From positions 1 to 64,000 of the forward strand of contig NZ_QTTN01000014.1 in assembly GCF_003386535.1 (NCBI RefSeq): DNA of 64,000 nucleotides, given 5' to 3'. The notes under the pieces were generated by a model. That model searched no databases, had not been told where the DNA came from, and saw only the letters and a program-made list of their open reading frames with translations. A program made the position numbers and the translations under genes. The stretch is from Paenibacillus taihuensis. GTDB taxonomy: Bacteria; Bacillota; Bacilli; Paenibacillales; Paenibacillaceae. Of the stretch, positions 52,717 through 63,537 are shown in pieces. Position 1 is the first letter of the stretch, and every line of letters starts with the position of its first letter.

Positions 52717-53496
52717 ATGGAACAACGGTTTGTTATGAAATGCGGAGGCAGCACCTTAGCGGCGCTGCCGGCTTCATTCTTCGAGGATTTGCGAGATCTG
52801 CAAGAGCGCGGCGTGAAGGCGGTTATCGTACACGGCGGCGGTCCTGCGATCTCTGAGACGCTCGGCAAGCTCGGCATCCCGAGCGAGTTCGTGAACGGGC
52901 TTCGCAAGACGACGGGCGAAGTGCTCGATGTCGTGGAGATGGTGCTCGCCGGGCGCATCAACAAAGAGATCGTGCGGCGCATTCAGCAGAGCGGCGCGAA
53001 GTCGCTTGGCCTGTCCGGCGTAGACGGCGAGCTCATCAAGGCACAGCCGGTCGCGAACGCGGATGAGATCGGCTTCGTCGGCGATGTGACGGACGTGAAC
53101 GCCGAGATCATCGAAGGCGTGATGGGCATGGGCTACATCCCCGTCATCGCACCGATCGGCATTGACGCTGCAGGCCAGCGTTACAACATCAACGCAGATA
53201 CGGCGGCAGGTGCTGTTGCATCGCATCTCGGCGTAGAGCGAATGATCGTTGTGACCGACGTGCCGGGCATTATGAACGGCCAGAAGCAAGTGCTGCCGAC
53301 CGTTACCGTGGAAGAGATCGAAGCGATGATCGTAAGCGGCGAAATCTACGGCGGCATGATTCCGAAGGTGCGTGCAGCGATTGCCTGCATCCACGGCCGT
53401 GTGAAGGAAGTCGTAATCGTGAATGGCGATGTCCCTGGCGTACTGAGCAAAGCAGTGCTCGAAGGCGGCATCGGCACACGAATTGTGCAAGCATAA
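52717..53496 (+). CDS. argB: Acetylglutamate kinase
   Basis: A 259-residue amino-acid kinase that phosphorylates N-acetylglutamate, the second step of the pathway. It has FVMKCGGSTLAAL at the start (the K-GG phosphate site), VIVHGGGPAISE near residue 40, NINADTAAGAVASHLG near 160 and the final GIGTRI. The ATG follows AAGGAGAACGGGCG. In ArgJ-type organisms it is often the arginine-feedback point, but that cannot be read from the sequence. Confidence 0.95.
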   Translation: MEQRFVMKCGGSTLAALPASFFEDLRDLQERGVKAVIVHGGGPAISETLGKLGIPSEFVNGLRKTTGEVLDVVEMVLAGRINKEIVRRIQQSGAKSLGLSGVDGELIKAQPVANADEIGFVGDVTDVNAEIIEGVMGMGYIPVIAPIGIDAAGQRYNINADTAAGAVASHLGVERMIVVTDVPGIMNGQKQVLPTVTVEEIEAMIVSGEIYGGMIPKVRAAIACIHGRVKEVVIVNGDVPGVLSKAVLEGGIGTRIVQA

Positions 53497-53525
53497 ATTC
53501 TATTAATTATTAGTGGGGTGAACGA

Positions 53526-54734
53526 ATGATGAGCGATATGAACAAAGTGGCAGAAACAGCAAGCAGCTCTCTTTTTCCAACGTATGCAAGATACCCGATC
53601 GCGCTCGTGAAGGGCGAGGGCAGCTGGTTGTGGGATGATCAAGGCAATAAGTATCTGGACTTCATGTGCGGTCTTGCCGTCACGAACCTGGGCCATGCGC
53701 CGAAGCAAGTGAAGGAAGCGCTCGTGAAGCAGCTTGATGAGCTGTGGCATGTATCCAACCTGTTCCACATTCCGAATCAGGAGGCGGCGGCGAAGCTGCT
53801 GACGGATAACAGCCATGCAGACGCGGTGTTCTTCTGCAGCACTGGCGCGGAAGCGAATGAAGCGGCAATCAAGCTGGCCCGCCGTTACCATCAGAAGGTG
53901 AAGGGGAACGGTCGCAATGAAATCATCACGTTCGCCCAATCGTTCCATGGACGTACGCTTGCGACGCTGACTGCAACAGGCCAGGAGAAGGTAAAAGAAG
54001 GCTTCGGCCCGCTGCCGGAAGGTTTCAAATACATTCCGCTGCATGACTACGATGCGCTTGAAGCGGCGATTACCGACAAGACGGCGGCAATCATGATTGA
54101 GATGATCCAAGCCGAAGGCGGCGTCATCCCGGTAGAGCCTGAATTCGTGCAGCACCTGGCGAAGGTTTGCAAGGAGCGCGGCTTGCTCCTCATCGTCGAT
54201 GAAATTCAAACAGGCATGGGCCGTACGGGCAAGCTGTTCGGTTTCCAGCACTACGGTATTGAACCGGATATTTTCACATTGGCAAAAGGGCTCGGAAGCG
54301 GCTTCCCGGTTGGCGCGATGCTCGCAAAAGGCGAGCTGGCTGAAGCGTTCAACGCAGGCAGCCACGGCTCGACGTTTGGCGGAACCCCGATTGCTACAGC
54401 TGTCGTGAAAGCGACGATTGAAACGCTGCTCGAAGAGAAAGCGGCAGAACGCGCAGCAGAGACGGGCGAATATCTGATGAACCAGCTGCGTGAGAAGCTT
54501 GCAGGCAACCCGTTCGTGCAAGAGATTCGCGGCAAAGGACTTATGGTCGGCATCGTGTGCGGCGGTCCGGTTGCGCACATCATTGCAGAAGGTCAGAAAC
54601 GCGGCTTGCTCGTTGTATCTGCAGGACCGAATGTGGTGCGTCTGCTGCCTAGCCTGCTCATTTCACGTGAGGAAGTGGACCTTGGAGTAAGCATTTTAAC
54701 TTCGATTTTTGCGGATCAAACGGCTCCGGTTTAG
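53526..54734 (+). CDS. argD: Acetylornithine aminotransferase
   Basis: A 402-residue class III PLP-dependent aminotransferase that converts N-acetylglutamate semialdehyde to N-acetylornithine. Features are FCSTGAEANEAAIKLAR near residue 102, DEIQTGMGRTGKLF near 225, and the PLP lysine in FTLAKGLGSGFPVGAM near 252, followed by GSTFGGTPIA. The start is ATG at 53526 after GTGGGGTGAA. It lies 30 bases after argB. Confidence 0.95.
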   Translation: MMSDMNKVAETASSSLFPTYARYPIALVKGEGSWLWDDQGNKYLDFMCGLAVTNLGHAPKQVKEALVKQLDELWHVSNLFHIPNQEAAAKLLTDNSHADAVFFCSTGAEANEAAIKLARRYHQKVKGNGRNEIITFAQSFHGRTLATLTATGQEKVKEGFGPLPEGFKYIPLHDYDALEAAITDKTAAIMIEMIQAEGGVIPVEPEFVQHLAKVCKERGLLLIVDEIQTGMGRTGKLFGFQHYGIEPDIFTLAKGLGSGFPVGAMLAKGELAEAFNAGSHGSTFGGTPIATAVVKATIETLLEEKAAERAAETGEYLMNQLREKLAGNPFVQEIRGKGLMVGIVCGGPVAHIIAEGQKRGLLVVSAGPNVVRLLPSLLISREEVDLGVSILTSIFADQTAPV

Positions 54735-54771
54735 ATAGCTGACAGCTGTAGAAGAAAGGGAGAACGAACAT

Positions 54772-55728
54772 ATGTCTAATCTGTTAACGGAAGAAATAGC
54801 GGTCAGCCTGAAAGGCCGCGACTTTATTGGGCTCGCGGATTACTCGCCTGCCGAGGTGCGCTACCTGATTGATCTGGCGATTGATATGAAGCGCAAGCAG
54901 AAATCCGGCGAAGTGTTTCAGCCGCTGAAGGGCAAGACGCTCGGGATGATTTTCGAGAAATCGTCGACGCGTACTCGCGTATCCTTCGAGGTGGGTATGT
55001 ACCAGCTCGGCGGGCATGCATTGTTCTTGAGCCGCAACGATCTCCAAATCGGCCGCGGCGAGCCGATCTCGGATACGGCACAGGTGATGTCCCGCTATGT
55101 GGACGGCATTATGATCCGCACGTTTGCGCATCGCACCGTGATTGAGCTTGCGCGCGCTGCGACGATTCCGGTCATTAACGGCCTTACAGACCTGTCTCAC
55201 CCTTGTCAGGCGTTGTGCGACTACCAGACGGTGCTTGAGCATAAGGGTCGCCTGGAAGGGCTGAAGGTCGCTTACGTTGGCGATGGCAACAATATGGTTC
55301 ACTCCTTGATGATGGGCGCTGCCAAGCTCGGCATGCACATCTCGGTGGCGACGCCGGAAGGCTACGAGCCGGACGCGGAGATCATTCGTCAGGCGAAGGA
55401 GAATGCAGCCGAGACAGGTTCGCGCATCCACGTTTGTTCTGATCCGAAGGAAGCCGTTGCCGATGCGGATGTTGTGTACACGGATGTTTGGGCGAGCATG
55501 GGCTTTGAAGCGGAGCAGAAGGAACGTGAGCTTGCTTTTGCCAACTACCAGATCAATGAGGAGCTTATGCGTTACGCGAAGAACGACTATTTGTTCATGC
55601 ACTGTCTGCCTGCACACCGCGGCGAAGAAGTGAGCGAAGGCGTCATCGACGGCAAGCACTCGATAATCTTTGATCAGGCGGAGAACCGTCTGCACGCACA
55701 GAAAGCAATTATGGCTGCCATTATGTAA
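54772..55728 (+). CDS. argF: Ornithine carbamoyltransferase
   Basis: A 318-residue enzyme that joins ornithine and carbamoyl phosphate to citrulline. It has the carbamoyl-phosphate loop EKSSTRTRVSFE near residue 61, the HPCQALCDYQT motif near 143, and the ornithine-site HCLPAHRGEEV near 280. The ATG follows AAAGGGAGAACG. No carbamoyl-phosphate synthase gene lies in this operon, so that substrate must come from elsewhere. Confidence 0.96.
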   Translation: MSNLLTEEIAVSLKGRDFIGLADYSPAEVRYLIDLAIDMKRKQKSGEVFQPLKGKTLGMIFEKSSTRTRVSFEVGMYQLGGHALFLSRNDLQIGRGEPISDTAQVMSRYVDGIMIRTFAHRTVIELARAATIPVINGLTDLSHPCQALCDYQTVLEHKGRLEGLKVAYVGDGNNMVHSLMMGAAKLGMHISVATPEGYEPDAEIIRQAKENAAETGSRIHVCSDPKEAVADADVVYTDVWASMGFEAEQKERELAFANYQINEELMRYAKNDYLFMHCLPAHRGEEVSEGVIDGKHSIIFDQAENRLHAQKAIMAAIM

Positions 55729-55776
55729 TGGCGTTAAACATAACTGAAATTATAAATAAGGAGCGTTAACGAACTC

Positions 55777-57015
<1,239 letters not shown>

Positions 57016-57045
57016 GTAGAGCGAGAATAAAGGAGTGCACCTACT

Positions 57046-58461
57046 GTGAGTAAATTGTGGGGCGGCCGGTTTACGAAGAAGACCGACCAACTGGTAGAAG
57101 AATATACGGCATCGATTATGTTTGATAAAGAGCTTGCTGAAGAAGATATTCAAGGCAGTTTGGCGCATGTCACAATGCTCGGCAAGCAGGGCATTCTGCC
57201 TCTTGATGACGTGGAGAAAATCAAGGACGGCTTGCACCGCGTTCTGCAGCGCATCGGCCGCGGCGACATTGAATTCTCCATCTCCGATGAAGATATTCAT
57301 ATGAACATCGAAAAGACGCTGATCGACGATATTGGTCCGGTCGGCGGCAAGCTGCACACAGGCCGCAGCCGGAACGACCAAGTTGCGACGGATATGCACT
57401 TGTACCTGCGCAAGCGGGTTGTCGAGTTCATTGATCTTCTGCAGAAGCTGCAAGCAGCGCTTGTGGAGCAGGCCAAAGCCAACGTCGACACGATCCTGCC
57501 GGGTTATACGCATCTGCAGCGAGCGCAGCCGATTCTGTTCGCGCACCATATGATGGCGTATGTGTCCATGTTCGGCCGTGACATCGAGCGTCTGCAGGAC
57601 AGCTACAAGCGCGTGAACACGCTGCCGCTCGGCGCGGGCGCGCTCGCGGGAACGACGTTCCCGATCGACCGCCATTTTGTCGCGAGCCAGTTGAAGTTCG
57701 ACCGCGTGTACGAGAACAGCCTGGATGCAGTCAGCGACCGCGACTTCATCTTGGAGTTCCTGTCGCATGCGTCGATCATCATGATGCATCTGTCGCGTCT
57801 GAGCGAAGAGTTCATCCTATGGTCGAGCACCGAGTTTCACTTCGTCGAGCTCGACGATGCATTCTGCACAGGCAGCAGCATCATGCCGCAGAAGAAGAAC
57901 CCGGACGTGCCGGAGCTTGTCCGCGGCAAGACGGGCCGTGTGTACGGCAACCTCGTCGGCTTGCTGACTGTACTGAAGTCGCTGCCGCTTGCGTACAACA
58001 AGGACATGCAGGAAGACAAGGAAGGCATGTTCGATACGGTTAAGACGCTGCAAGGCGCGCTGCAATTGTTCGCACCGATGGTTGCGACGATGAAGGTGAA
58101 CAAGGACCGGATGCGTCAAGCGGTCAACCAGGATTTCTCCAATGCGACCGACATTGCGGACTTCCTCGTTGGCAAAGGCATGCCTTTCCGCCAAGCGCAC
58201 GAAGTCATCGGCAAGACAGTGCTGTACTGCATCCAGCAGGGCAAGTACTTGCTCGATCTGTCGCTTGAAGAGTTCAAACAATTTTCGTCGTTGTTTGACG
58301 ATCGCATCTACGCCGTGCTGCAGCCGGAGCAGGTTGTTAATGCCCGCAACGTCTACGGCGGCACTGCGAAGCCGCAAGTGACGGAAGCGATCTCGCGCGC
58401 GGAAGTGGAGCTAGCTGCGACAGCGGCTTGGGTAACGGAGTACGCGGAGCGCAGCCGCTAA
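57046..58461 (+). CDS. argH: Argininosuccinate lyase
   Basis: A 471-residue fumarase-superfamily lyase that cleaves argininosuccinate into arginine and fumarate. It has the [18 protein letters not shown] start, [16 protein letters not shown] near residue 104, and the catalytic-serine loop [15 protein letters not shown] near 280. The start is a GTG after AAAGGAGTG. It is the last gene of the arg operon and is followed by a strong terminator. Confidence 0.96.
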   Translation: MSKLWGGRFTKKTDQLVEEYTASIMFDKELAEEDIQGSLAHVTMLGKQGILPLDDVEKIKDGLHRVLQRIGRGDIEFSISDEDIHMNIEKTLIDDIGPVGGKLHTGRSRNDQVATDMHLYLRKRVVEFIDLLQKLQAALVEQAKANVDTILPGYTHLQRAQPILFAHHMMAYVSMFGRDIERLQDSYKRVNTLPLGAGALAGTTFPIDRHFVASQLKFDRVYENSLDAVSDRDFILEFLSHASIIMMHLSRLSEEFILWSSTEFHFVELDDAFCTGSSIMPQKKNPDVPELVRGKTGRVYGNLVGLLTVLKSLPLAYNKDMQEDKEGMFDTVKTLQGALQLFAPMVATMKVNKDRMRQAVNQDFSNATDIADFLVGKGMPFRQAHEVIGKTVLYCIQQGKYLLDLSLEEFKQFSSLFDDRIYAVLQPEQVVNARNVYGGTAKPQVTEAISRAEVELAATAAWVTEYAERSR

Positions 58462-58475
58462 TAGGTTGAAATAGT

Positions 58476-58528
58476 GAAGCCCGTTCGAGTACCGCCAGTT
58501 TGGCGATGCTTGAACGGGCTTTTTTTGC
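58476..58528 (+). terminator. Terminator of the arg operon
   Basis: AGCCCGTTCGAG pairs with CTTGAACGGGCT; a smaller hairpin (CCGCCA/TGGCG) forms in the loop, and a seven-base T-run follows. Confidence 0.88.
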
Positions 58529-58853
58529 GATTTCGGCGAAAGAGAGGTACCCAGTACCCCACATGAGTCAGAAGTTTGCGATCGCAGCTAGGCTGTCTCC
58601 CGCACATGCTATCTATATTGGAAAATCGAATTTAAAAGGGAGCTGTAGAGCGAGTTATCAGCCTATATTAGACGAAAAGGGCCGGTTATGTGAAAAAATG
58701 AGTGGATATATTCAACATAGCTCGAAAAATCGGCCAATTCCGCCCGAAATGAATGGATTTATCCAAAATAGCCACTAAGCAGGCAGAAGAGAAGGGAGGG
58801 GAAGGTAGAGGAACGGAGGCGTCCTTTTAGAGGCCTCAACCCTACCCGCCAAA
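58529..58853. other. Gene-free gap between argH and the VanW gene
   Basis: This stretch of about 325 bases holds no convincing gene. A short frame from 58500 to 58778 begins inside the terminator, has no ribosome site and contains the DNA repeat described at 58693-58773. The right end is the 3' flank of the convergent VanW gene; no clear hairpin terminator for it was seen. Confidence 0.5.
58693..58773. repeat. Imperfect direct repeat, 51-base period
   Basis: AAAATGAGTGGATATATTCA continuing ACATAGC near 58695-58721 is repeated as GAAATGAATGGATTTATCCA continuing AAATAGCC near 58746-58773. About 22 of 27 positions agree. It may be a member of a dispersed intergenic repeat family. Confidence 0.5.
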
Positions 58854-60368
58854 TTACTGCCCAACTCCATCCTCCAGCAGCGGCTTCTCTTTGCCAAGCC
58901 GGCTGCCATGCAGCTTCGCTTGCTCCGGCGACACTGCATAAATAGCCGGCTGCGCCTTGTAAACATCCCGCGAAATCAGCTCGCGGGACGCTTGCTTGCC
59001 GCCGACCTTCTTGATGCGGTACGTCTCGACGACATAGCCGGGCTTGCCCTCGGCTACGAGTTGGCGCTCGCCGCGCGAAAGGCCGGCTCTCGCGATTTCC
59101 TTCATCGGCGGCACAACGGTGCCGATCGTCTTCGACTCGATCGAGTAAGACACGCCCTTTGGCAGCGTGCCGAACAGCTTTACCGTCAGCTTGCGGCCCT
59201 GCACGACAGTGCGGATGAGCAGATGCTTCCCGGTCGTGTTCTTGAAGCGGAAGTTGATCGCATCGTCGGCGAAGGTGGCATCTCGCCCTAAAGGCAAGTA
59301 AGCGACAGGCAGCGAGTGGTTGCGACGCTCAACCATATCAAGCCCTACCAGCAGCGCAGCGTTATAGAGCGTGCTCGACACCTGACAGATGCCGCCGCCG
59401 ATGCCAGGGACGAACTCGCCGTTCAGAATGACTGGTGCCTGGCGATAGCCATACTGCTTGCTCGTCTCCTTGATAACGGTGCTATAATCGAAAACCTCGC
59501 CAGGCGCGAGGTCCCAGTCGTTTAACGTCCGCGCGGTCATCGTCACGTTATAGGCTCGCCCTACACCGCTTGTCGCGAATTCCGTCGAGAAGGAGACGAG
59601 CATCCGGTCGACGCCCTCGGCTTTTAACCGATCAAGCGTCACGGCGGGATGCACAGCCTTCAACAGGATCGGCCAGCTCATCGGCTTAATCCCCGCTTTT
59701 TCGCCGGCCTCCCAACTATCGCCCAACGCTTTCTGAACACCTGCAACAGCCGTCGCAAACATTTTATCCGTATCCAGCCTGAACGCATCTTTTTGCGGCC
59801 AATAGACGACCTCATCCCGCGAATTAATCGTTCGCTTGGCGTTGACGGGCTGACCCGTGTTCAGATAGCCCCACTGGCTCAATACGCGCTTCGCAAACTG
59901 CGCCCGATCGAAGACGATCGTGATCTCCAGCCGCTTCGGAAACGCCCATCGATAACGGGCGCGTTCCCAGACGCTGCCCTTCTTCAATCCTTCGACCACC
60001 TGTTTAGCTCCTGTGATGTTTACCGAAAGCCCCAGTTCCGCTAACGTCCACGACCGTTTCCCGCCGCTCTTCACTTTGCTGCCGTCGATAGTCACTGCGA
60101 GCTGCTCCAATGCTTGTTTGCGGGAGACAAGCAGCTGCAGCGCCTCCTCATCACGCATCCCGCCAATTGCGAGCGCGGCATCGCTCTTCATCAACACCTG
60201 CTGCTTCGAAAGTCCTGCACCTGAGCCGTCTTTGGCCAGCACAATGCTCACCTGCTTCGGCATCGTCTTCTGCGACGCATACGTCCATACCAGACCAACG
60301 CCAACAGAGAGCAGCAGAAGGAATGCCGCCGCAATAATCCATTTCAGATGCAGCCGTGATCGTTTCAT
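58854..60368 (-). CDS. VanW-family protein with C-terminal G5 domain
   Basis: A 504-residue minus-strand protein anchored by one N-terminal helix (WIIAAAFLLLLSVGVGLVW). The middle contains the PG-binding-type region of VanW-like proteins and then the VanW domain with GEVFDYSTVIKE and GIGGGICQVSSTLYNAAL near residue 310. A G5-like domain lies near 405-460 (TIGTVVPPMKEIARAG). VanW proteins are associated with cell-wall peptidoglycan; the biochemical role is unknown. ATG at 60368 follows GAGGTGATG; an in-frame TTG at 60389 precedes that site. Confidence 0.88.
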   Translation of the reverse strand: MKRSRLHLKWIIAAAFLLLLSVGVGLVWTYASQKTMPKQVSIVLAKDGSGAGLSKQQVLMKSDAALAIGGMRDEEALQLLVSRKQALEQLAVTIDGSKVKSGGKRSWTLAELGLSVNITGAKQVVEGLKKGSVWERARYRWAFPKRLEITIVFDRAQFAKRVLSQWGYLNTGQPVNAKRTINSRDEVVYWPQKDAFRLDTDKMFATAVAGVQKALGDSWEAGEKAGIKPMSWPILLKAVHPAVTLDRLKAEGVDRMLVSFSTEFATSGVGRAYNVTMTARTLNDWDLAPGEVFDYSTVIKETSKQYGYRQAPVILNGEFVPGIGGGICQVSSTLYNAALLVGLDMVERRNHSLPVAYLPLGRDATFADDAINFRFKNTTGKHLLIRTVVQGRKLTVKLFGTLPKGVSYSIESKTIGTVVPPMKEIARAGLSRGERQLVAEGKPGYVVETYRIKKVGGKQASRELISRDVYKAQPAIYAVSPEQAKLHGSRLGKEKPLLEDGVGQ

Positions 60369-60549
60369 ACGAGTCATCACCTCGGACAAGGGTTCTTAGA
60401 TCTATATGCGCCGTGGAACTGGTTATTGCCTACAATTTGTCCACGTTCGAACTTTTGTCGAATAATATTTCGTTTCATCGCACGGTCCGCCACCAATTTG
60501 CATCATGAGAAATATGAAAAATGCAGAAAACGGTACTTTGGTAGAGGAA

Positions 60550-60577
60550 TTGCTGAAATCATGTCGAATAGTAATAA
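60550..60577 (+). promoter_or_regulatory. Weak candidate promoter of ftsEX
   Basis: TTGCTG at 60550-60555 and TAATAA at 60572-60577 with a 16-base spacer, 26 bases before the GTG of ftsE. Matches are poor, so this is only a candidate within the divergent intergenic region 60369-60603. Confidence 0.3.
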
Positions 60578-60603
60578 GCTGACTACCTACAGGATGTGAT
60601 ATT

Positions 60604-61290
60604 GTGATTGAACTGCAAGACATTTGGAAGACGTACGCAGATGGATCGCACGCGCTTCGCGGCGTTTCCGTTCGCATAGACCGCAATGAATTTGTATATT
60701 TGGTCGGGCCTTCCGGAGCCGGAAAATCGACATTCATGAAACTCATCTACCGTGAAGAAATTCCGACTAAGGGTCAAATTTCCGTAAACGGGTTTAATAT
60801 CGGCAAGCTGAAACCTCGCAAAATTCCATATGTCCGCCGCAACATCGGCGTTATTTTCCAAGATTACAGACTGCTTCCGAAGCTGACGGTCTACGAGAAT
60901 ATCGCCTTCGCGATGGAAGTTATCGAAGCACCGCACCGTGTCATCAAGAAACGGACGATGGAAGTGCTCGAGCTCGTTGGCTTGCGCGGCAAGCATAACA
61001 GCTTGCCTCAGCAGCTATCCGGCGGTGAGCAGCAGCGTGTCGCGATTGCACGGGCAATTGTGAATAACCCGGCTGTTATCGTCGCGGACGAGCCGACGGG
61101 TAACCTCGACCCTGAAACATCATGGGGCATTATGAACTTGCTCGAAGAAATTAATTTCCGCGGTACCACCATCATCATGGCTACACATAACAAAGAGATC
61201 GTGAATACGCTCCGCAAACGTGTCATCGCCATCGAGAACGGAATCATTGTGCGCGATGAAATGAGAGGAGAGTACGGTTATGAAAGTTAG
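60604..61290 (+). CDS. ftsE: FtsE, cell-division ABC ATPase
   Basis: A 228-residue ABC ATPase. Walker A is VGPSGAGKSTFMKLI near residue 37, the signature is LSGGEQQRVAIARAI near 138 and Walker B is VIVADEPTGNLDPE near 158. With FtsX it forms a membrane complex that switches on wall hydrolases rather than transporting a substrate. The GTG at 60604 has a weak AGGATG ribosome site. The gene overlaps ftsX by 11 bases. Confidence 0.95.
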   Translation: MIELQDIWKTYADGSHALRGVSVRIDRNEFVYLVGPSGAGKSTFMKLIYREEIPTKGQISVNGFNIGKLKPRKIPYVRRNIGVIFQDYRLLPKLTVYENIAFAMEVIEAPHRVIKKRTMEVLELVGLRGKHNSLPQQLSGGEQQRVAIARAIVNNPAVIVADEPTGNLDPETSWGIMNLLEEINFRGTTIIMATHNKEIVNTLRKRVIAIENGIIVRDEMRGEYGYES

Positions 61291-62197
61291 CACCGTGGTC
61301 CGTCACCTGCGGGAAGGGCTTAAGAATGTGGTGCGCAACGGATGGATGACGTTTGCTTCGGTCAGCTCGATTGTCATTTCCCTCTTTATCCTCGGCGTGT
61401 TCTTGCTTCTTGCGATGAACGTCAACAACTTGGCCAGCCAGATTGAGAGCCAGGTCGAAATTCGGGTGTACCTGCAGCTGAACACCGATCAAGCGAAGAT
61501 TAATGAACTTAAAAATGCGATCGGCAACATTCCGGAAGTGAAGAGCGTCGAGTTCGTCTCCAAGGATCAAGGGCTTGAGCTGCTTCGCAAGAGCATTGGG
61601 GCCGACGGCTCCGAGCTGCTTGAAGGCTATGATTCCACGAACAACCCGCTGCCGGACTCGTTCACGGTGGAAGTTTTCGAGCCGCAGAAGATCGCCTATG
61701 CAGCGAAGCAGATTGATGCCATTAGCAAAGCGGACGAGACAAAGCCGATTACGAGCGTCAAATACGGCAAAGGCACTGTTGAGACGCTGTTCAAGATTAC
61801 GAACGCTGTCCGCAATATCGGTCTCGTTATTGTAGCGGGCCTTGGCATTACCGCGATGTTCCTCATCTCGAACACGATCAAGATGACGATTCTCGCAAGA
61901 CGCCGTGAAATCGGCATTATGAAGCTGGTCGGCGCGACGAACAACTTTATCCGCTGGCCGTTCTTTATCGAAGGCGCACTTATTGGCTTAATGGGTTCCG
62001 GGTTCACGATTGCATTACTATTGTTTGGCTATTCCCGCCTCGTAGAGGTGTCCCAGTTCGAGCTTGGACTTATGATGATTAAGCTCGTGACCTTGAAGGA
62101 AGCCGGCTTCTTCGTTTCCGTGCTCATTCTTGGCCTGGGTACGCTGCTCGGCATATGGGGCAGTACGTTGTCAGTGCGCAAATACTTGAAAGTGTAG
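61280..62197 (+). CDS. ftsX: FtsX, membrane partner of FtsE
   Basis: A 305-residue permease-like protein. The first helix is at about residues 22-45 (FASVSSIVISLFILGVFLLLAM), followed by a large extracellular loop to about 170 and three more helices (NIGLVIVAGLGITAMFLIS and two near the C-terminus). The loop binds the hydrolase or its activator outside the membrane. The ATG at 61280 follows GAGAGGAG and lies within ftsE. The next gene starts immediately after its stop. Confidence 0.95.
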   Translation: MKVSTVVRHLREGLKNVVRNGWMTFASVSSIVISLFILGVFLLLAMNVNNLASQIESQVEIRVYLQLNTDQAKINELKNAIGNIPEVKSVEFVSKDQGLELLRKSIGADGSELLEGYDSTNNPLPDSFTVEVFEPQKIAYAAKQIDAISKADETKPITSVKYGKGTVETLFKITNAVRNIGLVIVAGLGITAMFLISNTIKMTILARRREIGIMKLVGATNNFIRWPFFIEGALIGLMGSGFTIALLLFGYSRLVEVSQFELGLMMIKLVTLKEAGFFVSVLILGLGTLLGIWGSTLSVRKYLKV

Positions 62198-63394
62198 GTG
62201 ACGGTGAGCGTGAACGCAAGCGTGAAGAAGGGACTAGTCGTCCTCGTTGTTGTACTATTCGCCGGCTATATTTTTCAACCCTATCAAGGCGAAGCTGCAT
62301 CACAGCTCGACAAGATCAACCAAGAACTTGCGCAAGTTCGTAAAGAAATGAGCGCGGCAACTCATAACCGCAATCAGGCGGACAAAAACAAAGATTACGT
62401 GCTCTCGATGAAAGATAAGACGGCCAAGTCGGTCAACGAGATATTGCAGCAAATTAACGATGTGAGCACGCAGCTCAATAATGTGCAGACGCAGATCGAT
62501 ACGACGGAAGCGAACTTGCAGAAGGCCGGAACGGATTTGGAGGCGGCTGAGAAGCGTCTCAATACGCGCGATAAACTGCTCAAGTCGCGGATTCGTCTCA
62601 TGTATACGAACGGCATGGTTTCGTATTTGGACGTGCTGCTCAGTGCGACGAGCTTCGGCGATTTCCTCGACCGGCTGGACTCGCTGAAATCGATTTTGAG
62701 CCAGGACCAGGATATTCTGGAAAATCACAAGAAAGACAAAGCGACGATCGAGGTTAAGAAGAAGGAAATCGAGAAATCGCTGGGTGATGTGAAGGACATG
62801 TACGGCAAGCTGGCGGATTACCATGCTCTCTTGAAGGATAAAGAGAGCGAGAAGGAAGTTATGGTACAGAAGTACAGCGAGCAGGCGGAAGAGCTCGAAG
62901 AGATCAGCGATGATCAGGAAGAGATGCTCATTAAGCTGGCGAAGAAGATTTCCGACCTTGAAGAGCAGAAGCGCAAAATCAAAGTCTACTATACAGGCGG
63001 TAAGCTGGGCATGCCGCTGCATACGACTTGGCATCTGTCCTCGCCATTCGGCTACCGGATTCACCCGATTTCGGGCAAAAGAAAGCTGCACACCGGTATG
63101 GATATGGCGGCGCCAAAAGGCACGTCGATCTACGCGGCGGAGTCAGGTGTCGTAATCACCGCACGGTGGATGGGCGAGTACGGCAACTGCGTCATTATCA
63201 ATCACGGCGGCGGATTGTGGACCGTGTACGGTCATATTCGCAACGGCGGCATTATGGTCGAGGAAGGCCAAACGGTTAAGCGCGGCCAGAAGATCGCCGA
63301 GGTTGGAAGCACGGGCAATTCGACAGGCAACCACTTGCACTTCGAGGTGCGCAAGAACGAGGAAGCGGTCAATCCGGCACCTTTCTTGAAATAA
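62198..63394 (+). CDS. EnvC-like M23 peptidase with coiled coils
   Basis: A 398-residue secreted protein. A signal sequence (LVVLVVVLFAGYIFQP) is followed by two long coiled-coil stretches (about residues 30-125 and 170-260) and a C-terminal LytM/M23 domain with HTGMDMAAPKG (the H-x3-D zinc ligand set) and HLHFEVR (the second motif). The ligands look intact, so it may be an active endopeptidase or an EnvC-type activator. Several GTG codons at 62198, 62204, 62210 and 62222 could be the start. Direct linkage to ftsEX suggests it is the hydrolase they control. Confidence 0.92.
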   Translation: MTVSVNASVKKGLVVLVVVLFAGYIFQPYQGEAASQLDKINQELAQVRKEMSAATHNRNQADKNKDYVLSMKDKTAKSVNEILQQINDVSTQLNNVQTQIDTTEANLQKAGTDLEAAEKRLNTRDKLLKSRIRLMYTNGMVSYLDVLLSATSFGDFLDRLDSLKSILSQDQDILENHKKDKATIEVKKKEIEKSLGDVKDMYGKLADYHALLKDKESEKEVMVQKYSEQAEELEEISDDQEEMLIKLAKKISDLEEQKRKIKVYYTGGKLGMPLHTTWHLSSPFGYRIHPISGKRKLHTGMDMAAPKGTSIYAAESGVVITARWMGEYGNCVIINHGGGLWTVYGHIRNGGIMVEEGQTVKRGQKIAEVGSTGNSTGNHLHFEVRKNEEAVNPAPFLK

Positions 63395-63439
63395 ATAATG
63401 AATGCGAGTCTAGGCGATTAGGCTCTATTCAATAGACAA

Positions 63440-63476
63440 TGCCGTACCCGATGCAAATAATTGGGTACGGCTTGTC
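63440..63476 (+). terminator. Hairpin after the M23 peptidase gene
   Basis: GACAA-GCCGTACCC pairs with GGGTACGGC-TTGTC around an 11-base loop. There is no T-run, so termination strength is uncertain. Confidence 0.5.
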
Positions 63477-63537
63477 GTATACTAGGGAAGTTCCGCTCAT
63501 ATGATGAGCTTGGTGCTAGGCAGAAAGGGGTGTTCAT

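Noticed and set aside
53346-54578. Minus-strand open frame of 410 codons opposite argD and the end of argB
   Set aside because: It is a shadow of two well-identified genes with no recognisable domain and no start context.
58500-58778. Small plus-strand open frame of 92 codons after argH
   Set aside because: It starts inside the arg terminator hairpin, has no ribosome site and runs through the intergenic repeats; its end encodes the repeat twice in related form.
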